Source: Colwellia echini
GTDB lineage: Bacteria; Pseudomonadota; Gammaproteobacteria; Enterobacterales; Alteromonadaceae
Assembly (NCBI RefSeq): GCF_002843355.2
Contig: NZ_PJAI02000002.1
Coordinates: forward strand, 265,279 to 329,278
Direction: 5' to 3'
DNA length: 64,000 nt
The notes beneath the pieces were generated by a model that worked only from the letters and a program-made list of their open reading frames with translations, was not told the origin of the DNA and made no database searches. Positions 19,215-28,659 of this stretch are shown here, piece by piece; positions within the stretch are counted from its first letter, which is position 1; the number at the start of each line of letters is the position of its first letter. A program made the position numbers and the translations under genes.

Positions 19215-20285
19215 ATGTCACAAAGCAAAAATATTACTACTAATAATAGTGAAAATAGCGCCTTAACAATCATACGTCCTGATGATTGGCACGTACATTT
19301 ACGTGATGGTGAGGTATTAAAAAATACTGTCGCAGATATTAGTCGTTATTTTGGTCGAGCGATTGTGATGCCAAATTTAGTTCCACCTGTTACAGATGCT
19401 AAATTAGCAAAAAGTTATTACGACCGTATTATGGCTGAACAACCAAAAGCCAGTTTCAAACCGTTAATGGTTTTGTATTTAACTGACAACACCACAGCAC
19501 AAGATATTTTAGAGGCAAAAAAATCTGGTTTAGTTTACGCAGCTAAATTATATCCGGCAGGGGCTACCACTAATTCATCTTCAGGCGTCACTAATGTTAA
19601 TAATTTAAGTGACGTTTTTGCAGCAATGCAAAGTGTTGAAATGCCGTTATTAGTGCATGGCGAAGTTACCACCCATGAAATTGATATTTTCGATAGAGAG
19701 CAAGTTTTTATCGAGACTGTTTTACAACCATTAGTAGCTAACTACCCAAACCTTAAAATAGTGTTAGAGCATATCACTACTAAAAACGCGGTCGATTTTG
19801 TCAAGGCAGCGGGTGATAATATTGGCGCAACTATTACAGTTCATCATTTATTATATAACCGTAACGACATGTTAGTTGGCGGTATTCGCCCACATTATTT
19901 CTGCTTACCTATTTTAAAGCGTAATATTCACCAACAAGCATTAAGAGAAGCTGCAACAAGTGGTAGTACAAAATTCTTTTTAGGTACAGATTCTGCGCCA
20001 CATGCACAAAGTGCTAAAGAATCATCGTGTGGTTGCGCTGGTGTTTATTCAGCACATTCTGCTATTGAGTTATACGCCGAAGTCTTTGAACAAGAAAATG
20101 CGTTAGATAAGTTAGAAGGCTTTGCTAGTATTAACGGTGCTAATTTTTATCAACTACCAATAAACACTGACAAAATCACTTTAGTTAAAAAATCGTGGTC
20201 AGTACCTGCAACTATGAGTTTTGGTGATGATGTTGTAGTACCTGTTCGTGCTAACGATGAAATTTTGTGGCAAGTACAAGAATAA
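19215..20285 (+). CDS. pyrC: Dihydroorotase (class II)
   Basis: A 356-aa zinc amidohydrolase that cyclises carbamoyl-aspartate to dihydroorotate in pyrimidine synthesis. The metal ligands are visible: HVH in DDWHVHLRD, the carboxylated lysine in [11 protein letters not shown], His in LVHGE, His in LEHITT and the acidic residue in GTDSAPH. Length and motifs are those of the E. coli short form (348 aa). It follows yejK by 180 bp and probably has its own promoter. Confidence 0.97.
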   Translation: MSQSKNITTNNSENSALTIIRPDDWHVHLRDGEVLKNTVADISRYFGRAIVMPNLVPPVTDAKLAKSYYDRIMAEQPKASFKPLMVLYLTDNTTAQDILEAKKSGLVYAAKLYPAGATTNSSSGVTNVNNLSDVFAAMQSVEMPLLVHGEVTTHEIDIFDREQVFIETVLQPLVANYPNLKIVLEHITTKNAVDFVKAAGDNIGATITVHHLLYNRNDMLVGGIRPHYFCLPILKRNIHQQALREAATSGSTKFFLGTDSAPHAQSAKESSCGCAGVYSAHSAIELYAEVFEQENALDKLEGFASINGANFYQLPINTDKITLVKKSWSVPATMSFGDDVVVPVRANDEILWQVQE

Positions 20286-20408
20286 TCTTCTATTTGCTAA
20301 AAAGTATTTATTAAATAGAGTTTTAGTTATACAAACTATTATTAAGTTAATTTAAACTTAAGCAAAGTTACATAAAGCAAACGTAGCAAACATAATTTAA
20401 GGAAAAAA

Positions 20409-21299
20409 ATGCAATTATTTGTAGATGATCTTACCGTTATTGATTTTTCATACCTGTGTACAAAGCGTGGTATCGTCGGTGAAAGCTGGATTGTTGATGT
20501 ATTACTCGAAGGCTCATTAAACGAAATGAGTATGGTGCTTGATTTTGCTGTGGTTAAAAAGCAAATTAAAGCAATTATTGATGATGCAGTTGATCATAAA
20601 CTGTTATTACCAATACAAGAGAAAGCATTAACACTTGCCGAATCTTCACATAACGAAGGTCATCAAACAGTTGATTTTGTAAGTGATATTGCAAGTTATT
20701 ATTTACAATCACCCAAATGTGCATTTGCTTCTATTGATTGTTTAACTATCAATATTGTTGAAGTTACCAAACATTTAACGGCAATAATTTTAGCTCAATT
20801 ACCAAATAACGTAGCTGGTTTAACCTTAGTATTACGTCCTGAAGATATTCCAACGGATTATTATCATTATACCCACGGTTTAAAGTTACATGATGGTAAT
20901 TGCCAACGTATTGCACATGGGCATCGCTCTAAAATTCAAATACTTGTAGATGGTAAAAGAGATGCAGCATTAGAGTCGGCTTGGTGTAAACGTTGGCAAG
21001 ATATCTATATTGCTAGTGAAGCAGATAGAATTGGCAAAGATGATATTCAGTTATCAACCCAAGCTATGTGTAATTTAACACCCGATCACCAATATTTTAG
21101 TTATTTTGCACCACAAGGTCGATTTGACATTGCCGTAGAAACTAAAATATTAGATGTGGTCGATTGTGATTCAACGGTAGAATTACTTGCCGATTTTATT
21201 TTACGCCAAATTAAAGCTACGCACCCAGAATTAAGTAACAACACTGTTAAAGTTATTGCTTATGAAGGTGTAGCAAAAGGAGCAATTGTTTGTGGCTAA
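20409..21299 (+). CDS. 6-carboxytetrahydropterin synthase-like protein with tandem T-fold domains
   Basis: A 296-aa protein made of two PTPS/QueD-like repeats. The first (about 1-115) has the GSLNEMSMVLDFAVVKKQI segment typical of the family, but the HGxS zinc-ligand motif reads VGES. The second (about 118-296) carries an AHGHRSKIQILVDG motif that looks intact for zinc binding. Known members convert dihydroneopterin triphosphate to carboxy-tetrahydropterin for queuosine; whether this double protein does so is not clear. Its stop overlaps the start of the M23 peptidase gene, so the two are translationally coupled. Confidence 0.8.
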   Translation: MQLFVDDLTVIDFSYLCTKRGIVGESWIVDVLLEGSLNEMSMVLDFAVVKKQIKAIIDDAVDHKLLLPIQEKALTLAESSHNEGHQTVDFVSDIASYYLQSPKCAFASIDCLTINIVEVTKHLTAIILAQLPNNVAGLTLVLRPEDIPTDYYHYTHGLKLHDGNCQRIAHGHRSKIQILVDGKRDAALESAWCKRWQDIYIASEADRIGKDDIQLSTQAMCNLTPDHQYFSYFAPQGRFDIAVETKILDVVDCDSTVELLADFILRQIKATHPELSNNTVKVIAYEGVAKGAIVCG

Positions 21300-22269
21300 T
21301 TTTCTTTTAAAAAATAAAACATTAGTGAATCTAGCTATTGTTGCTAGTTTTACTTTCTCTGTGCAACTCTATGCGCAGAGCGAACCTTCAAATAACACAC
21401 AAAGTAAAACCAAAAGCTCAGCTAAAATAATTACTGAAGGTAGCACCGAAGTTAGCAATGGAGAAGAAGTAGTTATTGAGTCTAAAACAACCATTAAACA
21501 TGAAATTACAAAAAGTGCGTTCAAGCTAACCGGTGAAATTGAGCAGGGTGGCCTAGTGGTTGGTAAAACGTTACCTAACAATAAGGTGATGTTAGACGAC
21601 AAAGAGTTACCGGTTTCTGCAAACGGTGATTACACTTTTGGTTTTTCTCGTGATGATACAAAAAATTATAAACTAACCATTATTAGTGTTAATGGTGATC
21701 GGGTAGAGAAAATATTAACGCCATCTAAACGTGAATATAATATTCAACGAATTGAGGGTATTAAAAAAAGTATCATGCAACCTAATCCTGAAGCTATTGC
21801 ACGCTCAAGACAAGACAGCAAACAAATTAAAGCGGCTCGAAAAATAGCTAGCTCAGATACTTATTTTGCCCAAGGTTTTATCCCACCAATCGAAGGAATT
21901 ATCACTGGAGTTTACGGCAGCCAGCGTGTTTATAACGGCGTACCTAAAAACCCACATTATGGTTTAGACTATGCAGGCAACACCGGCGATCCGGTTAAAG
22001 CCCCCGCATCAGGTACTGTACTGTTATGGGTGCCAGATATGTTTTTTTCAGGCGGCACTATGATCATCGATCACGGCCAAGGTGTTAGCTCAACCTTTTT
22101 ACATTTAAGTGATTCCTATGTAAAACAAGGTGATAAAGTAGAGCAAGGTCAAGTTGTGGCCGCCGTTGGTAAAAGTGGAAGAGCAACAGGCCCTCATTTA
22201 GATTGGCGTATTAATTGGTTTGATGTGAAAATTGATCCCGCATTGGTATTGAAGTTACAACCGCTTTAA
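21292..22269 (+). CDS. Exported M23-family (LytM) peptidase
   Basis: A 325-aa envelope protein with an N-terminal signal segment (hydrophobic residues about 10-26, then QLYAQ). The C-terminal 110 residues form an M23 domain with HYGLD supplying the first His and Asp ligands and LHLS and GPHLDW the later ones; the HLD variant of HxH is common in one M23 subgroup. It is expected to cut or sense peptidoglycan peptides. I chose GTG 21292 because AAGGAG sits 9 bp upstream; TTG 21286 is too close. It overlaps the preceding gene by 8 bp. Confidence 0.85.
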   Translation: MANFLLKNKTLVNLAIVASFTFSVQLYAQSEPSNNTQSKTKSSAKIITEGSTEVSNGEEVVIESKTTIKHEITKSAFKLTGEIEQGGLVVGKTLPNNKVMLDDKELPVSANGDYTFGFSRDDTKNYKLTIISVNGDRVEKILTPSKREYNIQRIEGIKKSIMQPNPEAIARSRQDSKQIKAARKIASSDTYFAQGFIPPIEGIITGVYGSQRVYNGVPKNPHYGLDYAGNTGDPVKAPASGTVLLWVPDMFFSGGTMIIDHGQGVSSTFLHLSDSYVKQGDKVEQGQVVAAVGKSGRATGPHLDWRINWFDVKIDPALVLKLQPL

Positions 22270-22304
22270 CGGGTGATTTCAATTTACACATTACTAAAGC
22301 ATAA

Positions 22305-23138
22305 ATGAACCTTCATCAATATCTAGTTAACATTGAAGCAAACAAAGCGATAAACCTTACCAAGTTCATCGCTGTTTTACCTGCACAACATAAGTTAAAT
22401 TGGAAAAGTATATTTACCCATACACCAGCATCAGGTAGAAACCAATATCACTTAGCCGTTATTGACCAAATAAGCTTCAAGCAGCTGTTTGATACTTCTA
22501 AACCAAGCCATAACCGGGTTGATGCCGCCACTAAAGGCAATTCTCATACCCATAAAACATCAATGAGTTATTTACTTGTTTATCCTGATGTCTTTAACTG
22601 CTTGGTTCAATCAGATGTTATTAATCCTCAACCCCCTAAAGTCGTTGTTTGTGACAAGAAAAAGTGTTCAATGTCATTCAAACCACAAAAGCGCTTAATA
22701 ATTATAGAAAACCAAGAAACTTTTTTTCGTTATCAGGCTTTTATACTTCGATTACGTAACGATATTACTGACAATAATAAATCTGTTGATATCGCTTTTG
22801 GAAGTGGTAATAGTGTCACAAATAGTTTTAATTCAATGTATTTCAACCAATATGATGAGGTATTATGTTGCTTTGATTACGATCTTGGTGGCCTAACTAT
22901 GTTTGCATCGTTACAAAAAATGATTTCAACTAAATTGACTTTTGTTTTGCCTGATAAAGCACTGTTAACCGATGAAGCATTTATAACATCACACTTTAAA
23001 AAATCACCAAAACATGAACAAGATTGGAGACAGGCAATAACTTTAGCTAAACATCTAGGCTTTGAAAATTTAGCACAAGCTTTTGCGCACAGTAAAAAAT
23101 TTATGGAACAAGAAGTCTACTTATCAGACTCATTTTAA
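22305..23138 (+). CDS. TOPRIM (DUF2220/JetD/MksG-like) nuclease subunit of an SMC system
   Basis: A 277-aa protein with a C-terminal TOPRIM fold. Glu135 in LIIIENQETFF is the acidic residue after the first strand, matching the VENxxTFL motif of JetD-type DUF2220 domains, and Asp191/Asp193 in CCFDYDLGG form the DxD. In Wadjet systems this subunit cleaves closed circular DNA handed over by the SMC motor. The usual JetD is near 390 aa, so the N-terminal part is shorter here. It comes 35 bp after the M23 gene and 105 bp before the SMC gene. Assignment rests on these motifs and the neighbours. Confidence 0.72.
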   Translation: MNLHQYLVNIEANKAINLTKFIAVLPAQHKLNWKSIFTHTPASGRNQYHLAVIDQISFKQLFDTSKPSHNRVDAATKGNSHTHKTSMSYLLVYPDVFNCLVQSDVINPQPPKVVVCDKKKCSMSFKPQKRLIIIENQETFFRYQAFILRLRNDITDNNKSVDIAFGSGNSVTNSFNSMYFNQYDEVLCCFDYDLGGLTMFASLQKMISTKLTFVLPDKALLTDEAFITSHFKKSPKHEQDWRQAITLAKHLGFENLAQAFAHSKKFMEQEVYLSDSF

Positions 23139-23243
23139 AAGATATTAAACAATATCATTGTCAAATTTATCGCTCTGCCATCATTGTATTGGCATACTTA
23201 ACTATATAAATAGCTAAACATTTACAGGAAGAAAAAGTTACTA

Positions 23244-26200
23244 ATGTCATCACAATACAAATTTGAAATTAAGCGGATGGTACTCGTTGACTCAGCGGGA
23301 TTTTGCTATGTTGAATTACCTGTAGACGAACACGCCATTTTACTTGCTGATGGTAATATTGGTAAATCGAGTATCTTAAACTCATTACGTTTATTTTTAT
23401 TACCTGAAAATAACTTTAAAAATTCAAAAAATAAATTTGCTTTTAGCACGCCTAAAAATGATGGCTTTTATGATAACGAAGAAAGCTATAATCATTATTT
23501 CCCCAGCAAATACAGTTTTTTAATTTTGGAAGTAAGTCATCAACATGCAGGTAGTGTTTATAACCATTGTCAGATATTACACCCAAGTAGCGGCTATTTA
23601 ACTTATAGTCGAATTTTTACCCCATTAGCGTTTGACGACATTCGTCATTTGTTCTGGCAACTTGATGGTGATGAAGACGGTATCGGCTTTCGCGCCGATA
23701 GTTTAAGCAGTAGTGAAGTTTTCAAACAACTTAAAGCTATTACCAAAGAAACAATATCGATTAAAGACACCACCAAACTCAAAGAATTATTATATGCAAA
23801 TGAGCAACTTGTCCCGCAAAATATGCGCTACAGTGTTTTTCCGTTAGCCGAATGTGACGACGCTCGAATTGAATCGTTACGTACATTGGTTTTGTTATTA
23901 TTTGAAATGAACTCTAGCAGTGGCGGCGTTGCTAAAGCCGTTGCCAATATTATTGAAGCAGATAAAAAGTTTACCAGCGATATTCTAGATTTTAATATCG
24001 ATCAGTTTTTAGCAAAACATGATGAGCTAAAACAACAAGAACTTGAACTAACTAAAATTGCTAACTTAGAAACTAAGTACCAAAGCTTACAAGATAACTT
24101 TGTTCAGTACGCGCGTTTTCAATTAGCCGACAAAGACTTTGCAGGTTTTTATAAGTCGCTAACATTACAACTTAATGAACAAAAAATTCATCAACAAAAA
24201 GCGGCAGATGCAGTTACTGAAATTAGCAATGAGCTAACCGATCAAAAATCAATATTACAATCTATCAATGTCAGCTTAAAAGCCGAGCAAATTGAACAAA
24301 ATAAACTTAATACAAAACAAACAAATTTAACCAAGGCGTTAGATAAAGCACAGTTATTATTAGCTGGCTATCCAGACAAACCCGTTACTGAAGTGATTGA
24401 ATGGTTCAATGATGACATTGCCACCATGAAAGAGGATTTATCTGCGCACCAAGACAGCAACGCCAGTATCAACCGCATAGCTAAACTTGAGGCCAATATC
24501 CGTCGCAATGAAGCAGAGCAACAACGATTAATAACCCGAATTAACACCCAAGAATATTCTCTTAATAACCAATTACCTAAAACCACTTGGCAAGTTTATG
24601 CTGCGATAAATAAACGCTTAGCTTTAGCTAACCCAGGTGAAAACTTAACAGCACAACAATTAAGTGCTTTTACAAATTTCGCTGAGTTATTCACCGTAAA
24701 AAGTGATGCGGTGACTTTATTTGATGAATCCTTTTATCAGCAATCACAAGAACTTAATGATGATAGTCAATTGCGCTTAACAGATGTTGAAGCTGAACTT
24801 CGTAGTGATAAACAGTCACTGAATGCCTTAGTTGAGTCTCAACAAAATAGTGTAGCCAATGCTGGTGAAATAAAACGTTTAACACGTGATATAAAACTTG
24901 CCGAAGAAGAGTTAATCACGCTTAAAAACCTTGAATACAATAATAGGCATTTAGAGGAAGTTAAGCTAGATCTTGAAGGCGTTGAACGCCGTGTTGCGCA
25001 GATGCTTGCTGAGCAAAGTAAAGCACAAGAATATTTTGCCAGATGCCAGGAAACTACCGAGCAAGCCAAACAAAATAGACAAATTATTGCTAATCAAGTG
25101 AATGATTTAGTTCAATTACAAAAACAATCTGACAGCATTAAAACACGCTATCCTCGTTGTGTACAAGCTATCGAAAAAGGTATTTCATCAACACGAGAGT
25201 TTGAAATAACGCCAGTTGAATTAAATGAAATAGAACAACAACTTGCCTCATTAACTGAACTTAATTTACAGTTACAAAAGGGCTTATGTAATTTTGTATT
25301 AGAGCAAGTTATAGTTGATAAACAAGGGATTATGAACGAAGCGCCAAGTTTTTCAGTGGTACGAAAAACCTTTGAAGCGTTAAGTGATGTTTATACTAAC
25401 CTAGCAGCACGTCAAACCATGTTAAACGAACAGATTTACGTTCATAATGAATCTGTACAAAGCTATATGAATTTACTCCAACAAAATTTTGATTATATTA
25501 AAGATTTTGAGACTGGTTTAAACCGTGATTTTGCTAAAATTAGCATTAATGATCTTGACGGTATAAGCGTACAAATTCATATTGATAAACGCTTTGAAAA
25601 CCTAGTACAAGAATTACAACATGTAGATTTATATGCCGAACAATTAATCTCTGATAATTTTTATGCTAGGTTACGTGCCTTTGCCAACTCTGGTATATTC
25701 GCTAATGGTGCTAATTCAACGAGTAACCAGCGATTGACTATGGATAAAATCATTGAGAACTTATCCTATAAAACACGTAAAAAAGATCAAACGCAATGGC
25801 AAAGTAAACAGCAATCAAATTCAACTACGGCACTTATAAACCTCAAATTAGTACAAATTCTACTTAAACGCCTACGTGCTAGTGGTTATGATTTATTATT
25901 ACCATTAGTACTTGATGAGATAGCAACCGTTGATATCAAACAATTTGACTGGTTACTTGACGATATTAAAGCCAGTGGTTTTAATTTATTTGCTGCATCT
26001 ACACATAGTGCAAGTTCACAGCTCATATATAAAATTGGTCGTTATCATGAAATTGGCGCAATGCGCACCCAAAAGCCTTATTCAAAAGAACGTACTTTAG
26101 TTTACTGGGGCGGGGCTGAGTTGTTCAGCTCACTTGCAGATAATGGTGGAAATCAATTAGTTGGTAATCAAACTAACGAAGATCAACTTGGTTTATTAAT

Positions 26201-26249
26201 GGGCTTAGAAGAAGGTGTATTTGAGGAAAGTGATAGTGCCTCAGAATAA
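23244..26249 (+). CDS. SMC-like ATPase (JetC/MksB-like)
   Basis: A 1001-aa SMC-family ATPase. The N-terminal head has a Walker A at residues 35-42 (ADGNIGKS, an Ala-first variant) and a long coiled-coil region spans roughly residues 270-830, broken near 450-520 by a less helical segment that may be a hinge. The C-terminal head has a signature-like SNSTTALI (858-865), Walker B LPLVLDEIATVD with Asp891-Glu892 and an H-loop His921 in AASTH. The length fits MksB/JetC (about 900-1100) and is far below MukB (about 1480). An AGGAAG ribosome site precedes the ATG. The next gene overlaps its end, so the complex is co-expressed. Confidence 0.85.
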   Translation: MSSQYKFEIKRMVLVDSAGFCYVELPVDEHAILLADGNIGKSSILNSLRLFLLPENNFKNSKNKFAFSTPKNDGFYDNEESYNHYFPSKYSFLILEVSHQHAGSVYNHCQILHPSSGYLTYSRIFTPLAFDDIRHLFWQLDGDEDGIGFRADSLSSSEVFKQLKAITKETISIKDTTKLKELLYANEQLVPQNMRYSVFPLAECDDARIESLRTLVLLLFEMNSSSGGVAKAVANIIEADKKFTSDILDFNIDQFLAKHDELKQQELELTKIANLETKYQSLQDNFVQYARFQLADKDFAGFYKSLTLQLNEQKIHQQKAADAVTEISNELTDQKSILQSINVSLKAEQIEQNKLNTKQTNLTKALDKAQLLLAGYPDKPVTEVIEWFNDDIATMKEDLSAHQDSNASINRIAKLEANIRRNEAEQQRLITRINTQEYSLNNQLPKTTWQVYAAINKRLALANPGENLTAQQLSAFTNFAELFTVKSDAVTLFDESFYQQSQELNDDSQLRLTDVEAELRSDKQSLNALVESQQNSVANAGEIKRLTRDIKLAEEELITLKNLEYNNRHLEEVKLDLEGVERRVAQMLAEQSKAQEYFARCQETTEQAKQNRQIIANQVNDLVQLQKQSDSIKTRYPRCVQAIEKGISSTREFEITPVELNEIEQQLASLTELNLQLQKGLCNFVLEQVIVDKQGIMNEAPSFSVVRKTFEALSDVYTNLAARQTMLNEQIYVHNESVQSYMNLLQQNFDYIKDFETGLNRDFAKISINDLDGISVQIHIDKRFENLVQELQHVDLYAEQLISDNFYARLRAFANSGIFANGANSTSNQRLTMDKIIENLSYKTRKKDQTQWQSKQQSNSTTALINLKLVQILLKRLRASGYDLLLPLVLDEIATVDIKQFDWLLDDIKASGFNLFAASTHSASSQLIYKIGRYHEIGAMRTQKPYSKERTLVYWGGAELFSSLADNGGNQLVGNQTNEDQLGLLMGLEEGVFEESDSASE

Positions 26250-27816
26250 AAATCAAAAGCCTCAATCGATAACAAAAATTGTGCAAAGCCCTGTAACAGC
26301 AAGCTTACATAAAAAACAGAGCGATAAAAAATTTAATACTATTGAAACGTTGCGCATTTTATTAGAGCATCCAAGTATTATGTTTAACGTTATTCGTATT
26401 ATGGATAACAATAAAGTACGTTTTATAAATGAATCAACTTTAGCGCAAGAAATTTTACAATACTCAAGCAAACTCATTGATACCGAGAGACAGAGAATAA
26501 CCTTAGCGTTTGATACTGATAATCTTTTGCAAAGTCATATTTTAATGGATAAAGACATTTATCAAGGAACATGTCGCTTAAGTTTTCAAGAAGGTATCAT
26601 CAGTTTATTTCGTTTATGTGAAAACTCACTTTACCAAGAATTAACTGACACAAAATTAAAATCTCGACTTGCTTCGCTTTGGCGATTGCAAGAGCGAGTA
26701 AATAATGCCGAATTATCTTTTATTGATAATGATCCCGATTATTTAGAGTTTATTGATGATTTAGTTCAACAATTAAGTGAGTTATTAAGTTTATTAAAAC
26801 AAAATATTGATCGTATGCAAGGACTAGGCAAAGATTTAGAAGCCATGTCGAGTCAAACGTTTACCGAATTATTAGCAAGTGATCAAAATTCTAATCAAAA
26901 CGTGAATAATAATGGTGTGGATGGCTGGGATATTAAAACTAATCATCTTCTTGGTAATGAACATAAAGAAAAAATGCTAGCCCGTATTAGTCATTTATTT
27001 GAACGCCACATAAAGCCAACTCAAAATTTTTTAAACCACAGTACGCGTTTAGCCAAAGGCACAAATTTATTTGCTACTTTAAACAATTTTAAGCAAGCTT
27101 TTGCGAGTAATGATAAACATGCTCTAAGCTCACAAATGTTACGTTACAGTATGAGTTTTAGTAATATATTTGTGCCAATTACCGAAGTTGCTCACCAAGT
27201 TGACCAGTTTTTACGTAAAACACGCTCAGCATTATTGCAAAGTAATGCGATGGAACATTTTCATCAAAAACTTATGTCAGCTTATGATAAAACCTTAGAT
27301 CGTAATTTAAACAAAACGAAAATTGATAATAACTTAGTAAAAGACTTTGATTTTATTAATAGTTTTAAGCGAGTTAACAAATTAAAAGATTTTAGAGTAG
27401 GGCATTCAACCAGCTATTTTAATAACTTATTTACAGAGTTATCACTACGCCTTGAAGCTTTAAATCTTGATGGATTATTAACAAGCAATAACGAAAATTT
27501 CAACTTAACCGCAGTTATTGATGATCGAGAATCAATAATATTAAAACGTGCTTTGGCCATGTTTGAACATTTAAATGTGATTAAACTTCGGGAAAGTAAA
27601 GACTTAACAGCTATGTTGCATTATCGATTAAGTGATAGTTTTAGCGATTATTGTTTAGCTGATTTAATTGGTGCGTGTCAGTTAATGCAAGAAAAGCAAA
27701 ATAACTTCATATTGAAAACGGTAAACCAAAAAGCTTATTTGCGTTTTAACGATGAAATTTATATTTATCGCCGTAAAAAAGTAATTGCTAAGCAAAGCCA
27801 AGAGACAACAATATAA
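26236..27816 (+). CDS. Kleisin-like subunit (MksF/JetA-like) of the SMC system
   Basis: A 526-aa mostly helical protein with no family motif I recognise with certainty. An N-terminal region (about 35-110) reads like a winged-helix/helical domain, a long central helical part (about 150-200) resembles a coiled coil (LSELLSLLKQNIDRMQGLGKDLEAM, shown here shortened to its heptad-rich core), and the C-terminus has a compact domain with FNDEIYIYRRKK. Size, position between an SMC gene and a KITE-like gene, and tight overlaps make it the kleisin candidate. I chose GTG 26236, 8 bp after an AGGA site; it overlaps the SMC gene by 14 bp. Confidence 0.65.
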   Translation: MPQNKNQKPQSITKIVQSPVTASLHKKQSDKKFNTIETLRILLEHPSIMFNVIRIMDNNKVRFINESTLAQEILQYSSKLIDTERQRITLAFDTDNLLQSHILMDKDIYQGTCRLSFQEGIISLFRLCENSLYQELTDTKLKSRLASLWRLQERVNNAELSFIDNDPDYLEFIDDLVQQLSELLSLLKQNIDRMQGLGKDLEAMSSQTFTELLASDQNSNQNVNNNGVDGWDIKTNHLLGNEHKEKMLARISHLFERHIKPTQNFLNHSTRLAKGTNLFATLNNFKQAFASNDKHALSSQMLRYSMSFSNIFVPITEVAHQVDQFLRKTRSALLQSNAMEHFHQKLMSAYDKTLDRNLNKTKIDNNLVKDFDFINSFKRVNKLKDFRVGHSTSYFNNLFTELSLRLEALNLDGLLTSNNENFNLTAVIDDRESIILKRALAMFEHLNVIKLRESKDLTAMLHYRLSDSFSDYCLADLIGACQLMQEKQNNFILKTVNQKAYLRFNDEIYIYRRKKVIAKQSQETTI

Positions 27817-28568
27817 TGAATATCGATCTTCAAAATACCAATGAGCACACTCAAAAATCAGATAACGATTCCGACAATATTGCGGAGCAAGATTTAACTG
27901 AGCAGAAAATATCAGAACAAGGCTTATCTGAACAGGATTTAGATGAGCAAGAAGATTTTGAAAATAAATTAAACAATCCAGTTCAACAATCCACAACAAG
28001 TTTTGACCTGGTAAACGCTCAACAAAGCGCGGCAATTTTTAGACAGTTCAATCAAGGTAAAGTAATTACCAAATTAGTGTTTGATGATATTAATGCTAAG
28101 AATATTGATAATGCGTTATTTACTTGTTTATTTAATTCATCACAACATTTTGAGTTGTTATATCAACATTTAGGTTACGAACTGTGTTTACACAGCGCGG
28201 GTGATTTTTATTATGTACGTGAACTTCGAGCAGACAGCAGCGATGAAGCTGATGATAATGCTTTAAAAGTACAGGCCATTTTATTACAGCTTGGTAGATA
28301 TTACAGTCAAACTGGCCGTGAGCTTGAACAATTATGCCAAATACAATTTGGTTTTAATGAAACTGATTTAATGGTGTTATCAAAAGATGATGAATCTTTA
28401 GCTATATTAAAAGCCATAAAAATTGAGAATTGGTCTAAAGCGGTAGATTTTATTACGAGTAGAAACTTTGCTTATAAAACCGGTAGCAACAGTTGGTTTA
28501 TTAGCTCAGCAGGAAAAGCATTCTTATTTAACTTAGTTGAACAATATAGTCAATTTGAGCAAGGTTAG
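27816..28568 (+). CDS. KITE-like subunit (MksE/JetB-like) of the SMC system
   Basis: A 250-aa acidic protein. The C-terminal 180 residues look like tandem winged helices of the MukE/MksE/JetB type, with GYELCLHSAGDFYYVREL resembling the wing segment of those proteins and a second wing at the end (TGSNSWFISSAGKAFL). The first 60 residues are an acidic, low-complexity tail with five copies of an EQxLx pentapeptide (27885-27953). The start shares a base with the stop of the previous gene (TAATG), so translation is coupled. Family placement is inferred from fold-like patterns and context. Confidence 0.65.
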   Translation: MNIDLQNTNEHTQKSDNDSDNIAEQDLTEQKISEQGLSEQDLDEQEDFENKLNNPVQQSTTSFDLVNAQQSAAIFRQFNQGKVITKLVFDDINAKNIDNALFTCLFNSSQHFELLYQHLGYELCLHSAGDFYYVRELRADSSDEADDNALKVQAILLQLGRYYSQTGRELEQLCQIQFGFNETDLMVLSKDDESLAILKAIKIENWSKAVDFITSRNFAYKTGSNSWFISSAGKAFLFNLVEQYSQFEQG

Positions 28569-28580
28569 TAGGAGTACTGA

Positions 28581-28613
28581 GTGGAACTCGTTCCCACGCT
28601 CTGCGTGGTAATG
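28581..28613 (+). repeat. REP element 1 (plus orientation)
   Basis: GGAACTCGTTCCCACGC-TCT-GCGTGG-TAAT form with a perfect 6-bp CCACGC/GCGTGG hairpin at 28594-28608. It lies 12 bp past the end of the SMC operon and ahead of the transposase gene. Confidence 0.85.
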
Positions 28614-28659
28614 AATAGTTAGCTATAATAAGGATTAAAGCTAATACGAAGAGTAATTT

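Noticed and set aside
23244..26249. Housekeeping MukB or RecN
   Set aside because: Length, TOPRIM partner and neighbours differ from mukFEB, and the head motifs and long coiled coil do not fit RecN's size.
27682..28035. 117-codon minus-strand frame
   Set aside because: Antisense to the kleisin-like and KITE-like genes; a shadow frame of AT-rich coding DNA.
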